DNA from: Candidatus Hydrogenedentota bacterium
GTDB lineage: Bacteria > Hydrogenedentota > Hydrogenedentia > Hydrogenedentales > JAGMZX01
Direction of reading: 5' to 3'
Length of the DNA stretch: 64,000 bases
Assembly: GCA_029556545.1 (NCBI GenBank)
Contig: JAKQEQ010000138.1
Coordinates: 80,977 to 144,976 of the forward strand
Shown: in pieces, positions 17,844 through 27,200 of the stretch
How the letters are laid out: each line of letters begins with the position of its first letter
How positions within the stretch are numbered: position 1 is the first letter of the stretch
Position numbers and translations under genes: made by a program
The notes under the pieces: model-generated
Told to the model about the DNA's origin: nothing
Database searches by the model: none
Seen by the model: only the letters and a program-made list of their open reading frames with translations

Positions 17844-18030
17844 GGAGTAACCCTCACCCTGACCCTCTCCCTCGGGGAGAGGGGATCGAGCACGATTACG
17901 ATTACGATTGCGATTGCGAGCAAGAGGACGAACGGAAAGTGGGCTTATCGTCCCACATTTGGTTGACCCCATCCAAGACCCTGACCGTCTGCCTCGGGGA
18001 GAGGGAATGTGGGGCGGGACGCCCCACGTC
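17844..18030 (+). repeat. Cluster of dispersed palindromic repeats
   Basis: This gap holds CCCTCTCCCTCGGGGAGAGG (near 17860), the second CGATTA/CGAGCA tract (17886-17923), a decayed second copy of the first element (near 17990) and the dyad GTGGGGCGGGACGCCCCAC (near 18010-18028). The first and last families recur at 34.4-35.0 kb, 41.1 kb and 51.0 kb. No gene is supported here. Confidence 0.7.
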
Positions 18031-18151
18031 CTGCGGCGGTTTGTCTCGTAGAGGCGGCGCACGTATGATCGGGCGGGTCGGGCGTTTCCCGGGTACCGGG
18101 CGCAGGGGCGGGGCCCGGGCCGCCGCAGGCGCGCAAGGAGGAATCGACGCT

Positions 18152-18205
18152 GTGAGTCAATTCGGCAATAGCCGCCGGATGAGTACCGCGAGGCGGCGCG
18201 GATGA
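18152..18205 (+). CDS. Possible 17-residue leader peptide coupled to the M24 peptidase gene
   Basis: The best ribosome site in this stretch, AAGGAGGAA at 18135-18143, precedes a GTG at 18152, not the peptidase ATG. The resulting frame encodes 17 Arg/Ser-rich residues (MSQFGNSRRMSTARRRG). Its TGA overlaps the peptidase ATG as ATGA. This suggests translation coupling of pepP-like and efp expression to a short leader. Confidence 0.4.
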   Translation: MSQFGNSRRMSTARRRG

Positions 18206-19275
18206 ATGAACGTTGTGAATCGATTCGACGACGGCTGGCTGAGGACCGTTGCGAGGCGTTTTTCAGCCTGTCGCCGGCGGCGAACCAGTATTTGACGGGG
18301 TTCACGGGCACGACCTCGGCGGTCGTGATCACGGCGAAGGAGGCGCTGTTCCTGTGCGATTTCCGGTACACGGAGCAGGCGGGCGAGCAGGTGCGGGATT
18401 TCGAGGTGGTCGAGATCACCGGGACGATGGAGACGCGGGTGGGCGAGCATCTGAAAGCGCTGGGGGTCGATTGCGCGGTCTTTGACGGCACGGCGCTGAC
18501 GGTTTGGCAGGCGGACACGGTGGGCAAGGCGTTCGAGGGCGAGTTGTGCTCGGTGGCGGATATCGTGTCGCGGCAGCGGCAGGTGAAGGACGCAGACGAG
18601 ATCGCGCGGGTCCGGGCGGCGGCGGAGCTTGCGGACGAGGTTATCATGGAGGTTGCGGGGGGCTTGCGGGAGGGCATGACGGAACGGGAGGCGGCGGCGC
18701 GGATCGAGTTCGCGTTCAAGGCGCGGGGTGCGGCGGGGGCGTCCTTCGACACGATCGCGCTGTTTGGGGCGCGCAGTTCGCTGCCCCATGGGATGCCGGG
18801 CGACAAACGGCTTGAGAAGGGCGATATCGTGCTGATCGACTGCGGCTGTCGGCGCGACGGCTACTGTTCGGATTTGACTCGCACGTTCGCTTTCGATACG
18901 ATTCCGGGCGCGTGGTTCGAGGAGATTTATGCGGTAACCCTGACCGCGCAGGAGGCCGCGCTCGAGGCGCTTCGACCGGGCATGCTCTGCCGGGAGGCGG
19001 ACGCCATCGCCCGGAATCTTATTCGGGACGCCGGGTACGGCGCGCACTTCGGGCACGGCCTGGGGCACGGCGTCGGCATCGAAATCCACGAGGCGCCGCG
19101 GCTCAATGTCGAGTCCGATACGGTGATCGAGGAAGGGATGGTCGTCACGGTGGAGCCGGGTATCTATTTGCCGGGCCGGGGCGGGGTTCGTATCGAGGAC
19201 TTGGTCGTCATTACACGGGACGGGTGTGCTATTCTGAGCCGGACGCCCAAGCAGCTTAAGGTATTGAGCGGATGA
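18202..19275 (+). CDS. M24 family Xaa-Pro aminopeptidase/dipeptidase
   Basis: The N-terminal creatinase-like domain (AFFSLSPAANQYLTGFTG, LFLCDFRYTEQA) is followed by the pita-bread catalytic domain. Its five dinuclear-metal ligands are visible: Asp213 (LIDCG), Asp224 (CSDLTRTF), His in GHGLGHGVG, Glu in VEPGIY and Glu in VRIED. It trims N-terminal residues before proline. At 357 residues the size matches YqhT/PapA enzymes that sit directly before efp in Firmicutes, as here, where the stop overlaps the efp ATG (ATGA). A functional link to proline-rich peptide synthesis is attractive but inferred. Confidence 0.93.
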   Translation: MNERCESIRRRLAEDRCEAFFSLSPAANQYLTGFTGTTSAVVITAKEALFLCDFRYTEQAGEQVRDFEVVEITGTMETRVGEHLKALGVDCAVFDGTALTVWQADTVGKAFEGELCSVADIVSRQRQVKDADEIARVRAAAELADEVIMEVAGGLREGMTEREAAARIEFAFKARGAAGASFDTIALFGARSSLPHGMPGDKRLEKGDIVLIDCGCRRDGYCSDLTRTFAFDTIPGAWFEEIYAVTLTAQEAALEALRPGMLCREADAIARNLIRDAGYGAHFGHGLGHGVGIEIHEAPRLNVESDTVIEEGMVVTVEPGIYLPGRGGVRIEDLVVITRDGCAILSRTPKQLKVLSG

Positions 19276-19832
19276 TTTCGACGGCGGATTTCAGAAACGG
19301 GTTGACGGTGGAGCTGGACGGCGATTTACTGGAAATCGTCGATTTTCAGCACGTGAAGCCCGGCAAAGGTGGCGCGTTTGTGCGCACGCGGTTCAAGAAC
19401 GTGCGCACGGGCCGCGTCCTCGAGAAGACGTTCCGTTCGGGGGAGAAGTTCGAGCAGGCCGTGATCGAGGACCAGACGTGGCAATACCTGTACAGCGACG
19501 GGGATCTGTTCCATTTCATGCACAAAGAGACCTACGAACAGATGGCGGTGAGCGCGGCGACCATCGGAGACGGAAGCCAGTGGCTGAAAGAGAACGCGGA
19601 CGCCACGCTCAGTTTCCACAAGGGCAAGGTCCTGCACGTCGAGCCGCCCATGTTCATTGAATTGGCCATAGTCCGGACGGATCCGGGTGTACAGGGCGAC
19701 CGCGCGGCGGGCGGGTCGAAACCGGCAACGCTCGAGACGGGCGCGGTCGTCCAGGTGCCGTTGTTCTTGAATGAAGGCGACATGGTGCGCGTGGACACGC
19801 GAACGGGCGACTACATTGAGCGCGTCAGCTAA
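19272..19832 (+). CDS. efp: Translation elongation factor P
   Basis: There are three beta-barrel domains at 186 residues. The N-terminal KOW-like domain contains the tip loop KPGKGGAF with Lys32, the site that is post-translationally modified in many bacteria. Domain II carries TWQYLYSDGDLFHFMHKETYEQ and domain III ends NEGDMVRVDTRTGDYIERVS. EF-P rescues ribosomes stalled at consecutive prolines. The gene overlaps the upstream peptidase by four bases and is 37 bases from accB. No EpmA-like modifying enzyme is in the window. Confidence 0.97.
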   Translation: MISTADFRNGLTVELDGDLLEIVDFQHVKPGKGGAFVRTRFKNVRTGRVLEKTFRSGEKFEQAVIEDQTWQYLYSDGDLFHFMHKETYEQMAVSAATIGDGSQWLKENADATLSFHKGKVLHVEPPMFIELAIVRTDPGVQGDRAAGGSKPATLETGAVVQVPLFLNEGDMVRVDTRTGDYIERVS

Positions 19833-19869
19833 ACGGCCGGGCCGCGGCTCCCGCGAGGAGGGACCCCGG

Positions 19870-20328
19870 GTGGACTTTGACGAACTGGAGAAGCTGATCC
19901 GCATCTTCGACGCGGCGAACCTTACGGAGCTCGAGGTCGAAGCGGAGGGGCGGCGTGTCCGGCTGGCCCGCGGCCTGAGCGCGCCGATTGTGCACCCGGT
20001 CGCGCATGAAGCGCCGTCTACCCCGGCGGAGAAGGCCGGCCGCGCACCCGCGTCGATTCCGAGCAACGGTTTGGCGGACGGGGGCCTCGTGACCATCGAT
20101 TCGCCCATGGTGGGCACTTTCTACAACGCACCGGCGCCGGGCGAACCGCCGTTTGTGCTGCCGGGCGACACCGTCGAGACGGAGCAGGTGGTCTGCATCG
20201 TCGAAGCCATGAAAATCCTGAATGAAGTCACGGCGAAATTCCCCGCCATCATCGAGAAGGTCCTGGTCGAGAACGGCGACCCCGTCGAGTACGGTCAGCC
20301 CTTGTACGCCGTGCGGCCCTTGGCCTGA
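19870..20328 (+). CDS. accB: Biotin carboxyl carrier protein of acetyl-CoA carboxylase
   Basis: GAGGAGG at 19854-19860 selects the GTG at 19870 (MDFDELEKLIRIFDAANLTE); the longer upstream frame overlaps efp. The N-terminal helix and the Pro/Ala-rich linker are typical. The C-terminal biotinyl domain carries EAMKILNE with biotin-accepting Lys115 and the thumb region FYNAPAPGEPPFVLPGD. The protein shuttles carboxyl groups from biotin carboxylase (accC, six bases downstream) to the carboxyltransferase in malonyl-CoA synthesis. Confidence 0.96.
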   Translation: MDFDELEKLIRIFDAANLTELEVEAEGRRVRLARGLSAPIVHPVAHEAPSTPAEKAGRAPASIPSNGLADGGLVTIDSPMVGTFYNAPAPGEPPFVLPGDTVETEQVVCIVEAMKILNEVTAKFPAIIEKVLVENGDPVEYGQPLYAVRPLA

Positions 20329-20334
20329 TATCCC

Positions 20335-21678
20335 ATGTTGACGCGCATATTGATAGCGAATCGCGGCGAGATCGCCGTGAGAATAATCCGCGCCTGCCGC
20401 GAGATGGGCATCACGTCCATCGCCGTGTATTCGGAAGCGGACCGGGACTGCCTGCACACGCACCTCGCCAACGAGTCGCTGTGCATCGGCCCAGGGCCCG
20501 CGGCGGAGAGCTACCTGAACATCCCGAGCATTATCGCCGCGGCGGAGGTGACCGACGCGCAGGCCATCCACCCTGGGTACGGTTTTTTGTCGGAAAGCGC
20601 GAAGTTCGCGGGCATCTGCCGGGAGTGCAACATCCGGTTCATCGGCCCGAGCGCGACGGCCATTACGCTGAGCGGGGACAAGTCGGCCTGCCGTCAGGCG
20701 GTGCGTGCGGCCGGCACGCCGATCCTTCCCGGCAGCGACGGCACGGTGGAGGACCCGAAGCGGGCATTCGAGATCGCGAAGGAGGTGGGCTATCCGGTGT
20801 TGGTGAAGGCGGCGGCGGGCGGCGGCGGCAAGGGCATGCGCCTGGTGAAGAACGAGACGGACTTGCGGAAAGCGCTGGATGTGGCGACTAACGAGGCGCA
20901 GGCGGCTTTCGGCAATGGGGGCGTGTACCTCGAAAAGTACATCGAGGGCGCGCGCCACGTCGAGTTTCAGGTGCTTGCGGACGAATACGGCGACATGGTG
21001 GTTCTGGGCGAGCGGGAGTGCACTATCCAGCGCCGCCACCAGAAACTCATCGAGGAGACGCCGTGCAGCGTGCTGACCCCGGAACTGCGCGAGGAAATGG
21101 CGCGGGCGGCCCTGCACGCGGCGCGCGCGGTCGAGTACACGAACGCGGGCACGGTCGAGTTTCTGCTCGGGCCGGACGGCGCGTTCTACTTCATCGAATT
21201 GAACGCGCGCATCCAGGTCGAGCACCCGGTGACGGAGGAAGTGACGGGGATCGACCTTGTGCGCGAACAGATTCGGATAGCCCGCGGCGAGCCGCTGGGC
21301 TACGATGGGGTCGCGCCGCGGGGCGCGGCCATCGAGGCGCGCATTTACGCGGAGAACCCGGACCGCAACTTCGCGCCGAGCCCCGGTAGAATCGGGCGCT
21401 GCCATCTTCCCGGCGGGCCGGGCGTCCGGGTGGATACGCACATCTACGCGGGGTACGAGGTCCCGCGTTATTACGACGCGCTGCTGGCGAAGGTGGTCGC
21501 GCGCGGACGCGACCGGGACGAGGCCATCGCGCGGCTGAGCGGCGCGTTAAGCGAGTTCGAGACGGAAGGGGTCGACACGACGGCCCGGTTCTGCGCGCGG
21601 CTCATCCGGAGCGAACGGTTCCGGCGCGGCGATCTTGGGCCGGACCTCGTGGGCGAACACTTGGCGGAATCGCAATAA
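20335..21678 (+). CDS. accC: Biotin carboxylase subunit of acetyl-CoA carboxylase
   Basis: At 447 residues this is full length for the family. Visible are ILIANRGEIAVRIIRACREM, the ATP-grasp glycine loop AAAGGGGKGMR, GERECTIQRRHQK, and the active-site segment ELNARIQVEHPVTE with catalytic Arg and Glu. The usual motif reads NPR or NTR, so NAR is a slight variant. It carboxylates the biotin on AccB using ATP and bicarbonate. It is tightly coupled to accB. The carboxyltransferase genes accA/accD are not in the window. Confidence 0.97.
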   Translation: MLTRILIANRGEIAVRIIRACREMGITSIAVYSEADRDCLHTHLANESLCIGPGPAAESYLNIPSIIAAAEVTDAQAIHPGYGFLSESAKFAGICRECNIRFIGPSATAITLSGDKSACRQAVRAAGTPILPGSDGTVEDPKRAFEIAKEVGYPVLVKAAAGGGGKGMRLVKNETDLRKALDVATNEAQAAFGNGGVYLEKYIEGARHVEFQVLADEYGDMVVLGERECTIQRRHQKLIEETPCSVLTPELREEMARAALHAARAVEYTNAGTVEFLLGPDGAFYFIELNARIQVEHPVTEEVTGIDLVREQIRIARGEPLGYDGVAPRGAAIEARIYAENPDRNFAPSPGRIGRCHLPGGPGVRVDTHIYAGYEVPRYYDALLAKVVARGRDRDEAIARLSGALSEFETEGVDTTARFCARLIRSERFRRGDLGPDLVGEHLAESQ

Positions 21679-21814
21679 CGCGCGACCTTCGCACTCGTGA
21701 TAGTAATCGCGCTCTCCCCCACTCTCTGACAAGATAGCAAATTCATGAATTCATGCGGTAAGATGAAGGTTCCTGTAACCTCGGCTCGCAACGGATGTAA
21801 AGGAAGCGTGGACT

Positions 21815-22102
21815 ATGCGCGCCCTCAAGAAACGCATTCGCGCCCAGGTGGCGCGGCTGGACGGCGTGGCCCGATTGGGCGGAGCGCGGCGGTGGTGGCT
21901 GCTTGGATTCCACGGGCCGGGGGTCCGGGTCCGGGAAGACCGGGAAGGCCGGCTGCGCTTCGAGGTGCGGGTGATCACTTTTCCGGGCGCAAACGTCATT
22001 GCGCTCGGGCGGCGCATCCAGGACTTGGTGGCGGCGAACGCGGGAGACCGTTCCGAGGCGGCGGTGGAAGCGGTGGACGTGTACCTGAACCCGCGCGGCT
22101 GA
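21815..22102 (+). CDS. Small Asp23/Gls24-like protein
   Basis: This is a 95-residue protein preceded by AAAGGAAG. Its C-terminal part (LRFEVRVITFPGANVIALGR, then RIQDLVAANAG, then VEAVDVYLNPRG) has the strand-helix-helix-strand pattern of Asp23 (DUF322) proteins. These follow accC in many Firmicutes. It is shorter than typical Asp23 and has a basic, Arg-rich N-terminus. It probably acts with the membrane anchor encoded next. The family call is moderate. Confidence 0.55.
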   Translation: MRALKKRIRAQVARLDGVARLGGARRWWLLGFHGPGVRVREDREGRLRFEVRVITFPGANVIALGRRIQDLVAANAGDRSEAAVEAVDVYLNPRG

Positions 22103-22131
22103 CGAGATCGCGAACCGGAAGGAGAACCGTT

Positions 22132-23007
22132 ATGAGGAGGCTGCAATGGTCGGTGGCGAGGCTGCTCTTGCTGCTTGTGGTGGTATGCGGCGCGCTTGTG
22201 CTCGCGTACAACCTCGATTTCGGGCAGGTGCGCGAGACCTTTAACACCATTTGGGCCCGGGTGCCGGATGCTCCCGAAGAGAAACGCCTGATCGGTTTGA
22301 TCCTGGGCGGCGCCATGACCCTGCTGGGGGTGATCGGGCTGGTCCCCTTGCCGCGGGTCGGGCCGCGCCGATCGATCACGTTTTCCGCCGGGCGCGGCAA
22401 TGTGACGATTCAACTGGATTCGACGTATCGGAAGATTAACAAGATGCTGAACCGGATGCCCGAGGTGGACTATTGCGCCATCGACATTGTGCCGTCCGCG
22501 GACGGCCAGCACCTGATCATCAAGGCCGACGCCCGCTTGAACAAGCTGCCGCGGCAGCGGGCCCGGGCCATCGCACAGCGGGTCAACGAGTACATCGCGG
22601 ACGCGGCAATGAATTTCCTCGGGCTCGAAGAGGTCGTCTCGGTGGACCTTAACGTGCAGGACTTCACGATCGACGTGGAGGAAGCCTGCAAGTCGCTCAT
22701 GGAAGACGCCGACCGGCGGGCGGTCGAAAGCCTGGGCTCCGTATTTACGGAAACGCCCGAAGTGGGCATGGCCCCGCTGGAGGAAGAGGCGCTCGACGAG
22801 ACTGCCGCGCCTCCCGCTGTCGCGGTGGAAGCGGCCGCCGAGGCGGCCCCGGATGTCCCTGAGGCCGTTGCGGTCGAGGAAGAGGCGCATCCGGCGGCGC
22901 GACCGCTGCCGCCGCTGGCCTTCGAGGAGGACGAGGAGGTCCTCAAGGAAGCGGTGTTCGACAATGGGGCGCTACCGCCTCTGCGCGACGACGCGCCGGA
23001 TCGATAG
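22132..23007 (+). CDS. AmaP-like alkaline-shock membrane anchor protein
   Basis: AAGGAG seven bases before ATG 22132 sets the start. Two N-terminal membrane helices (LLLLLVVVCGALVLAYNL and LIGLILGGAMTLLGVIGLV) have the hairpin layout of AmaP. A soluble domain follows with VDYCAIDIVPSADGQHLIIK and RQRARAIAQRVNEYI, which resembles an Asp23-type alpha/beta fold. The last 90 residues are acidic and Pro/Ala-rich, probably disordered. It would tether the small Asp23-like protein at the membrane. The cluster accB-accC-asp23-amaP matches Firmicutes order. Confidence 0.65.
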   Translation: MRRLQWSVARLLLLLVVVCGALVLAYNLDFGQVRETFNTIWARVPDAPEEKRLIGLILGGAMTLLGVIGLVPLPRVGPRRSITFSAGRGNVTIQLDSTYRKINKMLNRMPEVDYCAIDIVPSADGQHLIIKADARLNKLPRQRARAIAQRVNEYIADAAMNFLGLEEVVSVDLNVQDFTIDVEEACKSLMEDADRRAVESLGSVFTETPEVGMAPLEEEALDETAAPPAVAVEAAAEAAPDVPEAVAVEEEAHPAARPLPPLAFEEDEEVLKEAVFDNGALPPLRDDAPDR

Positions 23008-23035
23008 AAGGAGACCCGGCGGCCCGGGGTGAGGA

Positions 23036-23090
23036 CCGAAAGGACGTGAAGGACCTGAAGGACTAAGAGGACCAAGAGGACCGAGAGCGG
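23036..23090 (+). repeat. Purine-rich GGACC/AAGGAC repeat before hisF
   Basis: Eight or so imperfect units (GAAAGGAC, GTGAAGGAC, CTGAAGGAC, TAAGAGGAC and so on) fill the short gap. They have no coding potential and no clear dyad. Confidence 0.65.
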
Positions 23091-23136
23091 GAGAAGGGCT
23101 ACGTGGCCCGGGAGACGAGGCTGGACTGACGACACC

Positions 23137-23904
23137 ATGCTTACGAAACGTATCATACCCTGCCTGGACGTGGCCGACGGCCGCGTCGTGAAAGGGGTCA
23201 ATTTCCTGGGGCTGCGGGACGCGGGGGACCCGGTCGAGATCGCGAGACGCTATGACGAGGAACAGGCCGATGAACTCGTGTTCCTCGATATCCGCGCCTC
23301 GACCGACAACCGGGAGACGATGCTCGACGTGGTGCGCCGCACGGCCGAGCAGGTGTTCATGCCGCTGTGCGTGGGCGGCGGCATCCGCACCATCGAGGAC
23401 ATCCGGCGTATGCTGAACGCGGGCGCGGACAAGGTGTCGATCAACACGCCCGCCATCGAGAACCCCGATTTCATCACCCAGGCGGCCTCGCGCTTTGGCG
23501 CGCAATGCATCGTGGTCGCCATCGACGCCAAGAAGACGGAAGGCGGCGCGTATATCGTAAAGAGCCACGGCGGCCGGGACGGCGGACGTCCCACGCCTCT
23601 CGAACCCGTGGAATGGGCGCGCGAGGCGGAGCGCCGGGGCGCGGGCGAGATTCTATTGACCTGCATGGACGCGGACGGCACGAAGGCGGGTTACGACATC
23701 CCGTTGACGCGGGCCGTGGCGGAGGCCGTGAGCATCCCGGTCATTGCCAGCGGCGGCGCGGGCACGCTCGAACACCTGCGCGAGGCGCTGGTCGAGGGCC
23801 GCGCCGACGCGGCGCTCGCGGCGTCCATCTTCCACTACGGTGAATATACGGTGCGGCAGGCGAAGGAGTACCTGGCGCGATGCGGGGTGCCGGTTCGGCT
23901 ATAG
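23137..23904 (+). CDS. hisF: Imidazole glycerol phosphate synthase cyclase subunit
   Basis: This is a 255-residue TIM barrel starting [20 protein letters not shown]. Catalytic Asp11 and Asp130 (VVAIDAKK) are both present. The phosphate sites GGGIRT and ASGGAGT are intact. HisF uses ammonia from HisH to cyclise PRFAR to IGP and AICAR, linking histidine and purine synthesis. One residue patch, [11 protein letters not shown], differs slightly from the common FLDITAS. No other his gene is in the window, so the pathway genes are dispersed. Confidence 0.96.
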   Translation: MLTKRIIPCLDVADGRVVKGVNFLGLRDAGDPVEIARRYDEEQADELVFLDIRASTDNRETMLDVVRRTAEQVFMPLCVGGGIRTIEDIRRMLNAGADKVSINTPAIENPDFITQAASRFGAQCIVVAIDAKKTEGGAYIVKSHGGRDGGRPTPLEPVEWAREAERRGAGEILLTCMDADGTKAGYDIPLTRAVAEAVSIPVIASGGAGTLEHLREALVEGRADAALAASIFHYGEYTVRQAKEYLARCGVPVRL

Positions 23905-23956
23905 GCGCGGCGCGGCGGTTTGTAAGGGCAATGGCACGGGAGGAACAGAACGCGTA

Positions 23957-24079
23957 TTGGACACGAATGTCGTGGTTTATCTTTTCCGTGGCGTACTGGC
24001 GGAGGATTTAGAGCCGGGTGCGCACTTCATATCCGTCATTAAGGAGAGGGAATTGCTCAGCTATCCGCGCGTGGCGGAA
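23957..24079 (+). pseudogene. N-terminal remnant of a PIN-domain toxin gene
   Basis: The frame reads LDTNVVVYLFRGVLAEDLEP, then FISVIKERELLSYPRV. This is the first strand (with catalytic Asp) and second helix of a VapC-like PIN protein including the ELLSYP motif. After about 40 residues similarity stops and the frame becomes Arg-rich. It is truncated by the dispersed repeat that follows. No antitoxin gene is adjacent. Confidence 0.6.
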
Positions 24080-24173
24080 GCGGGGGCGAAGGAGGGGAGA
24101 GCGCGATCTTTGCAGCGACGGAAGCCGGTCGGAAAGACAGCCCTGGGGGTACGCGCTACGGAAGCAGAAATCC

Positions 24174-24231
24174 AGGCCGCACCAAAGCGCCGCAAATTGG
24201 ACCGGAGGCGGACAGGCGGGGGAAACGCGCG
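24174..24231 (+). repeat. Dispersed 58-bp repeat, copy 1
   Basis: This is nearly identical to 30724-30781, with about four mismatches and equal length, including GGCCGCACCAAAGCGCCGCA and GACAGGCGGGGGAAACGCGC. It lies between the PIN remnant and the beta-helix gene. Confidence 0.8.
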
Positions 24232-24255
24232 AACCCGCGTACCGGCCCCCAACCG

Positions 24256-27200
24256 CTACCGCAACAGCCCGGGGCAGAAGCCGTCCTCGGTCCCTTCTTC
24301 GGGGCAATAGTGGTACCCGCCGCTATTGAAGAACTGAATGAGCCGCAGCAGCTCAGTTAGCGCGATGGTCCAACTTTGCCTTCCACCTGCGTAATCCGCG
24401 TCGTGCGGTGCACACGAGTGGTTAGCGCCGGGGCCCGCGACATACCCATCTTCCGTATCAAGCGGGTTATCGGCACAATGAAACCCACCGGAATTATAGA
24501 ACTGGATCAGCCGCAGCAACTCGGTCAATTCGATGCGTCCATCGCCATTCTGATCGGCAGAGTGCCCTATTAGCGCCTGCCCCTCGCCTTCACCTTCGCC
24601 CTCACCTTCGCCTTCACCTTCGCCCTCGCCTTCGCCCTCACCCTCACCCTCACCCTCACCTTCGCCCTCGCCCTCGCCCTCGCCTTCGCCTTCACCTTCG
24701 CCTTCGCCCTCACCTTCACCCTCGCCCTCGCCCTCGCCCTCGCCCTCACCTTCGCCCTCACTACCGCCATCCGTTACCTGAATTTCGATAAGCAAGTCAT
24801 CTGTTCCGACCTCGTTGGTCGCGCGAACGGTGGCCGTGTGCGCCCCAACGTGATCTTGGCCCGGCGTCCACGCCACAACGCCCGTTATCTCATTCACCGT
24901 CAGCCCAATCGGGCCCTCGACGACGGAGAACGTAGGGGTCGGCAATCCACCCGCGTCGACGTCATAGAAGCCCGTAACCCCAACCGTAAGCATGAAAACC
25001 TCCCCGACCGGGTTGTGGTAAATCCACGGCGCCACGTCAAGGCTGAATGTCAGCGAGGCGCTGAAAGCGGATAGATTGCCGCTGGCGTCATACGCGCGGA
25101 TGGCGTACTTGTGCCCGTATTGATTCGCGGGAGGCGGGTCGAACGTCAGGACTGTCTCGGCGATATTGCCTCTATTGAAACGCCAATGCCCCGGAAAGTG
25201 ATTGACCTTCACATACTTCCAAAGTTCATATCCCACGACGCCGACGTTGTCCGTTGGTGCATCCCAAGCCAGGGTCACCGACGTCGTGGTCACGTCCACG
25301 ACGGCCGCGTTGGACGGCGCGCCGGGCGCCTCCGTGTCCACCACGGACACCATGAATTCCTGCGTGTCCTCGCCGGCGCTGCTGTACGCGCGAACGGTCA
25401 CGGAGTGCGCGCCCAGTTGGATCGCGCCGGAAGTCCACGAAATCAGGCCCGTGCCGCCGTCTATCGTCATGCCCTCCGGATATACAAGCAGTTCATAGGC
25501 CGGGGCGGGCGTTCCCGTCGCGTTCACATCGTAGACGTACGGGCTTCCAACGTTCACCAGCGGCGCCCCAGGATCGGACACGATGCGCGGCGTTGCGTTA
25601 TCGATTATCAGCGGCACGATATCGGACCAAACCTCGTTCCCCTGAAAGTCCGTCAACCGGGCGCGCAAGTCGTGCGCGCCGTCCGTGGAGAGTGTCGTGT
25701 CCCACACGTAACTGAACGGGGCGATCTCGGACTTTCCGATGTTGACGCCGTCGAGATAATACTTGATCTGCTCCACATTGTCGGGGTCGAGCACCTGCAC
25801 CGCTATCGTCACATTGTTGTAAACCGTGTCACCGTCCGACGGCGAAACGATCGCGAATGGAGACGGCTCGTAACCGGAGATAGTGACCATTTGGGCGGGG
25901 CTGCGATGCGTCGCGCCTTCATCGTCGCGCACAATCAGTGTTACCTGATAATCGCCGTTCGCCAGGTACGTATGCGAAGGATGCTGTTCATCCGAGTAGC
26001 GGTGGTCGCCAAAGGCCCAATGCCATTCAACGACGCTTCCGTCGCTGTCGCTGCTCAGGTCCGTGAAAGAGACCTCGTTCACGTTGACCGCGAACGAGAA
26101 ATCGGCCACGGGCGGCTCATTGCCGCCGGTGTCCACCCACGGGCCGTGCTCGTAGGCGCCCATATCCGGCGGCGGCAAACCAATCCCGACATTAGGTACC
26201 TCGAGATCGTCATAAAATCGCGCGTTGTCGTCGAGATCAGTGGAAATGAACCCCGGAAAGGCGGTGTGGTTCCCCGCGTCGATGCACGGGGAGCCTGCGC
26301 CGAGACGAAAGTCGTTATTTCCCGCATCAACCCAAATCGGATCGCGGTCTATTACCGTGGGCAGGGCCGCCGGATTGGGCGGGTTTTCGCCGGGAACCCG
26401 CGCGAAGATGCCCTCGACGCAACTGTGCGCAATCGTGTACGGTCCCGCAAGCTGGCCATCGATCACGGGCGCCCCTTCTTCCGTGGCAACGTTACCATAG
26501 ACGATTGACGTACTGACATCGCACGTGGACGGTCCCGCCGAAAGAATCCCCGCGTTGCTGCGCGATTTGTTCTTGGTCAGGGTGCAGCCGGCCATTGAAA
26601 TATCGCCATAGAAATTGTATATCGCGCCGCCGTAGCCGCCGAAATCGTAGAACCCCGCGCTCTGGCGGTACGCTTCGTTGTTCACAAACAGACAGTTCAC
26701 AAGCGTCAACTCGCCCGCGTTCCAGATCGCCCCGCCGATATGTGCCCGGTTACCTCGAAACACCGAGTTGGTGATTGTCGCGCTGATCCCAAGGTTCAGG
26801 ACCGCGCCGCCGCCCGCCACCATGTTACCGTAGGCAAACCGCCACCGGGCGACGTTGTTCTCGAAGAGGCAGCGATCGATCTCCAGGATCACGTTGCCGC
26901 TGCTCCATATGGCGCCCGCATCCCCCGGCCCCCCGCCCACCTGTGCCTCGTTAAGACGGAAAATACACCCGTTCACGGTAAGCGTGTAAACGTTGTCGCC
27001 CTCATAATTGCTTTGCGCGTACACCGCGCCGCCGCGCCCGTCCACGGCCCAGTTGCCCTCGAAAACGCAGTCCTCGATCAGCGCATTGCTCCGGTAAGCG
27101 ACCAGGGCCGCGCCGGAGTGTGCGATATTCCTCGTGAACCGGCAATTGCGAATCGTAGGGTCCGCACCCTCCAGATACATCCCCGCGCCGCCCGAATTAT

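Noticed and set aside
16449-18806. 785-residue antisense frame over the VWA and M24 genes
   Set aside because: It spans two clear sense genes and intergenic repeats with no family signature.
24581-24760. Regular six-base repeats considered as a CRISPR or VNTR array
   Set aside because: There are no unique spacers and the tract is an uninterrupted Glu-Gly coding linker.
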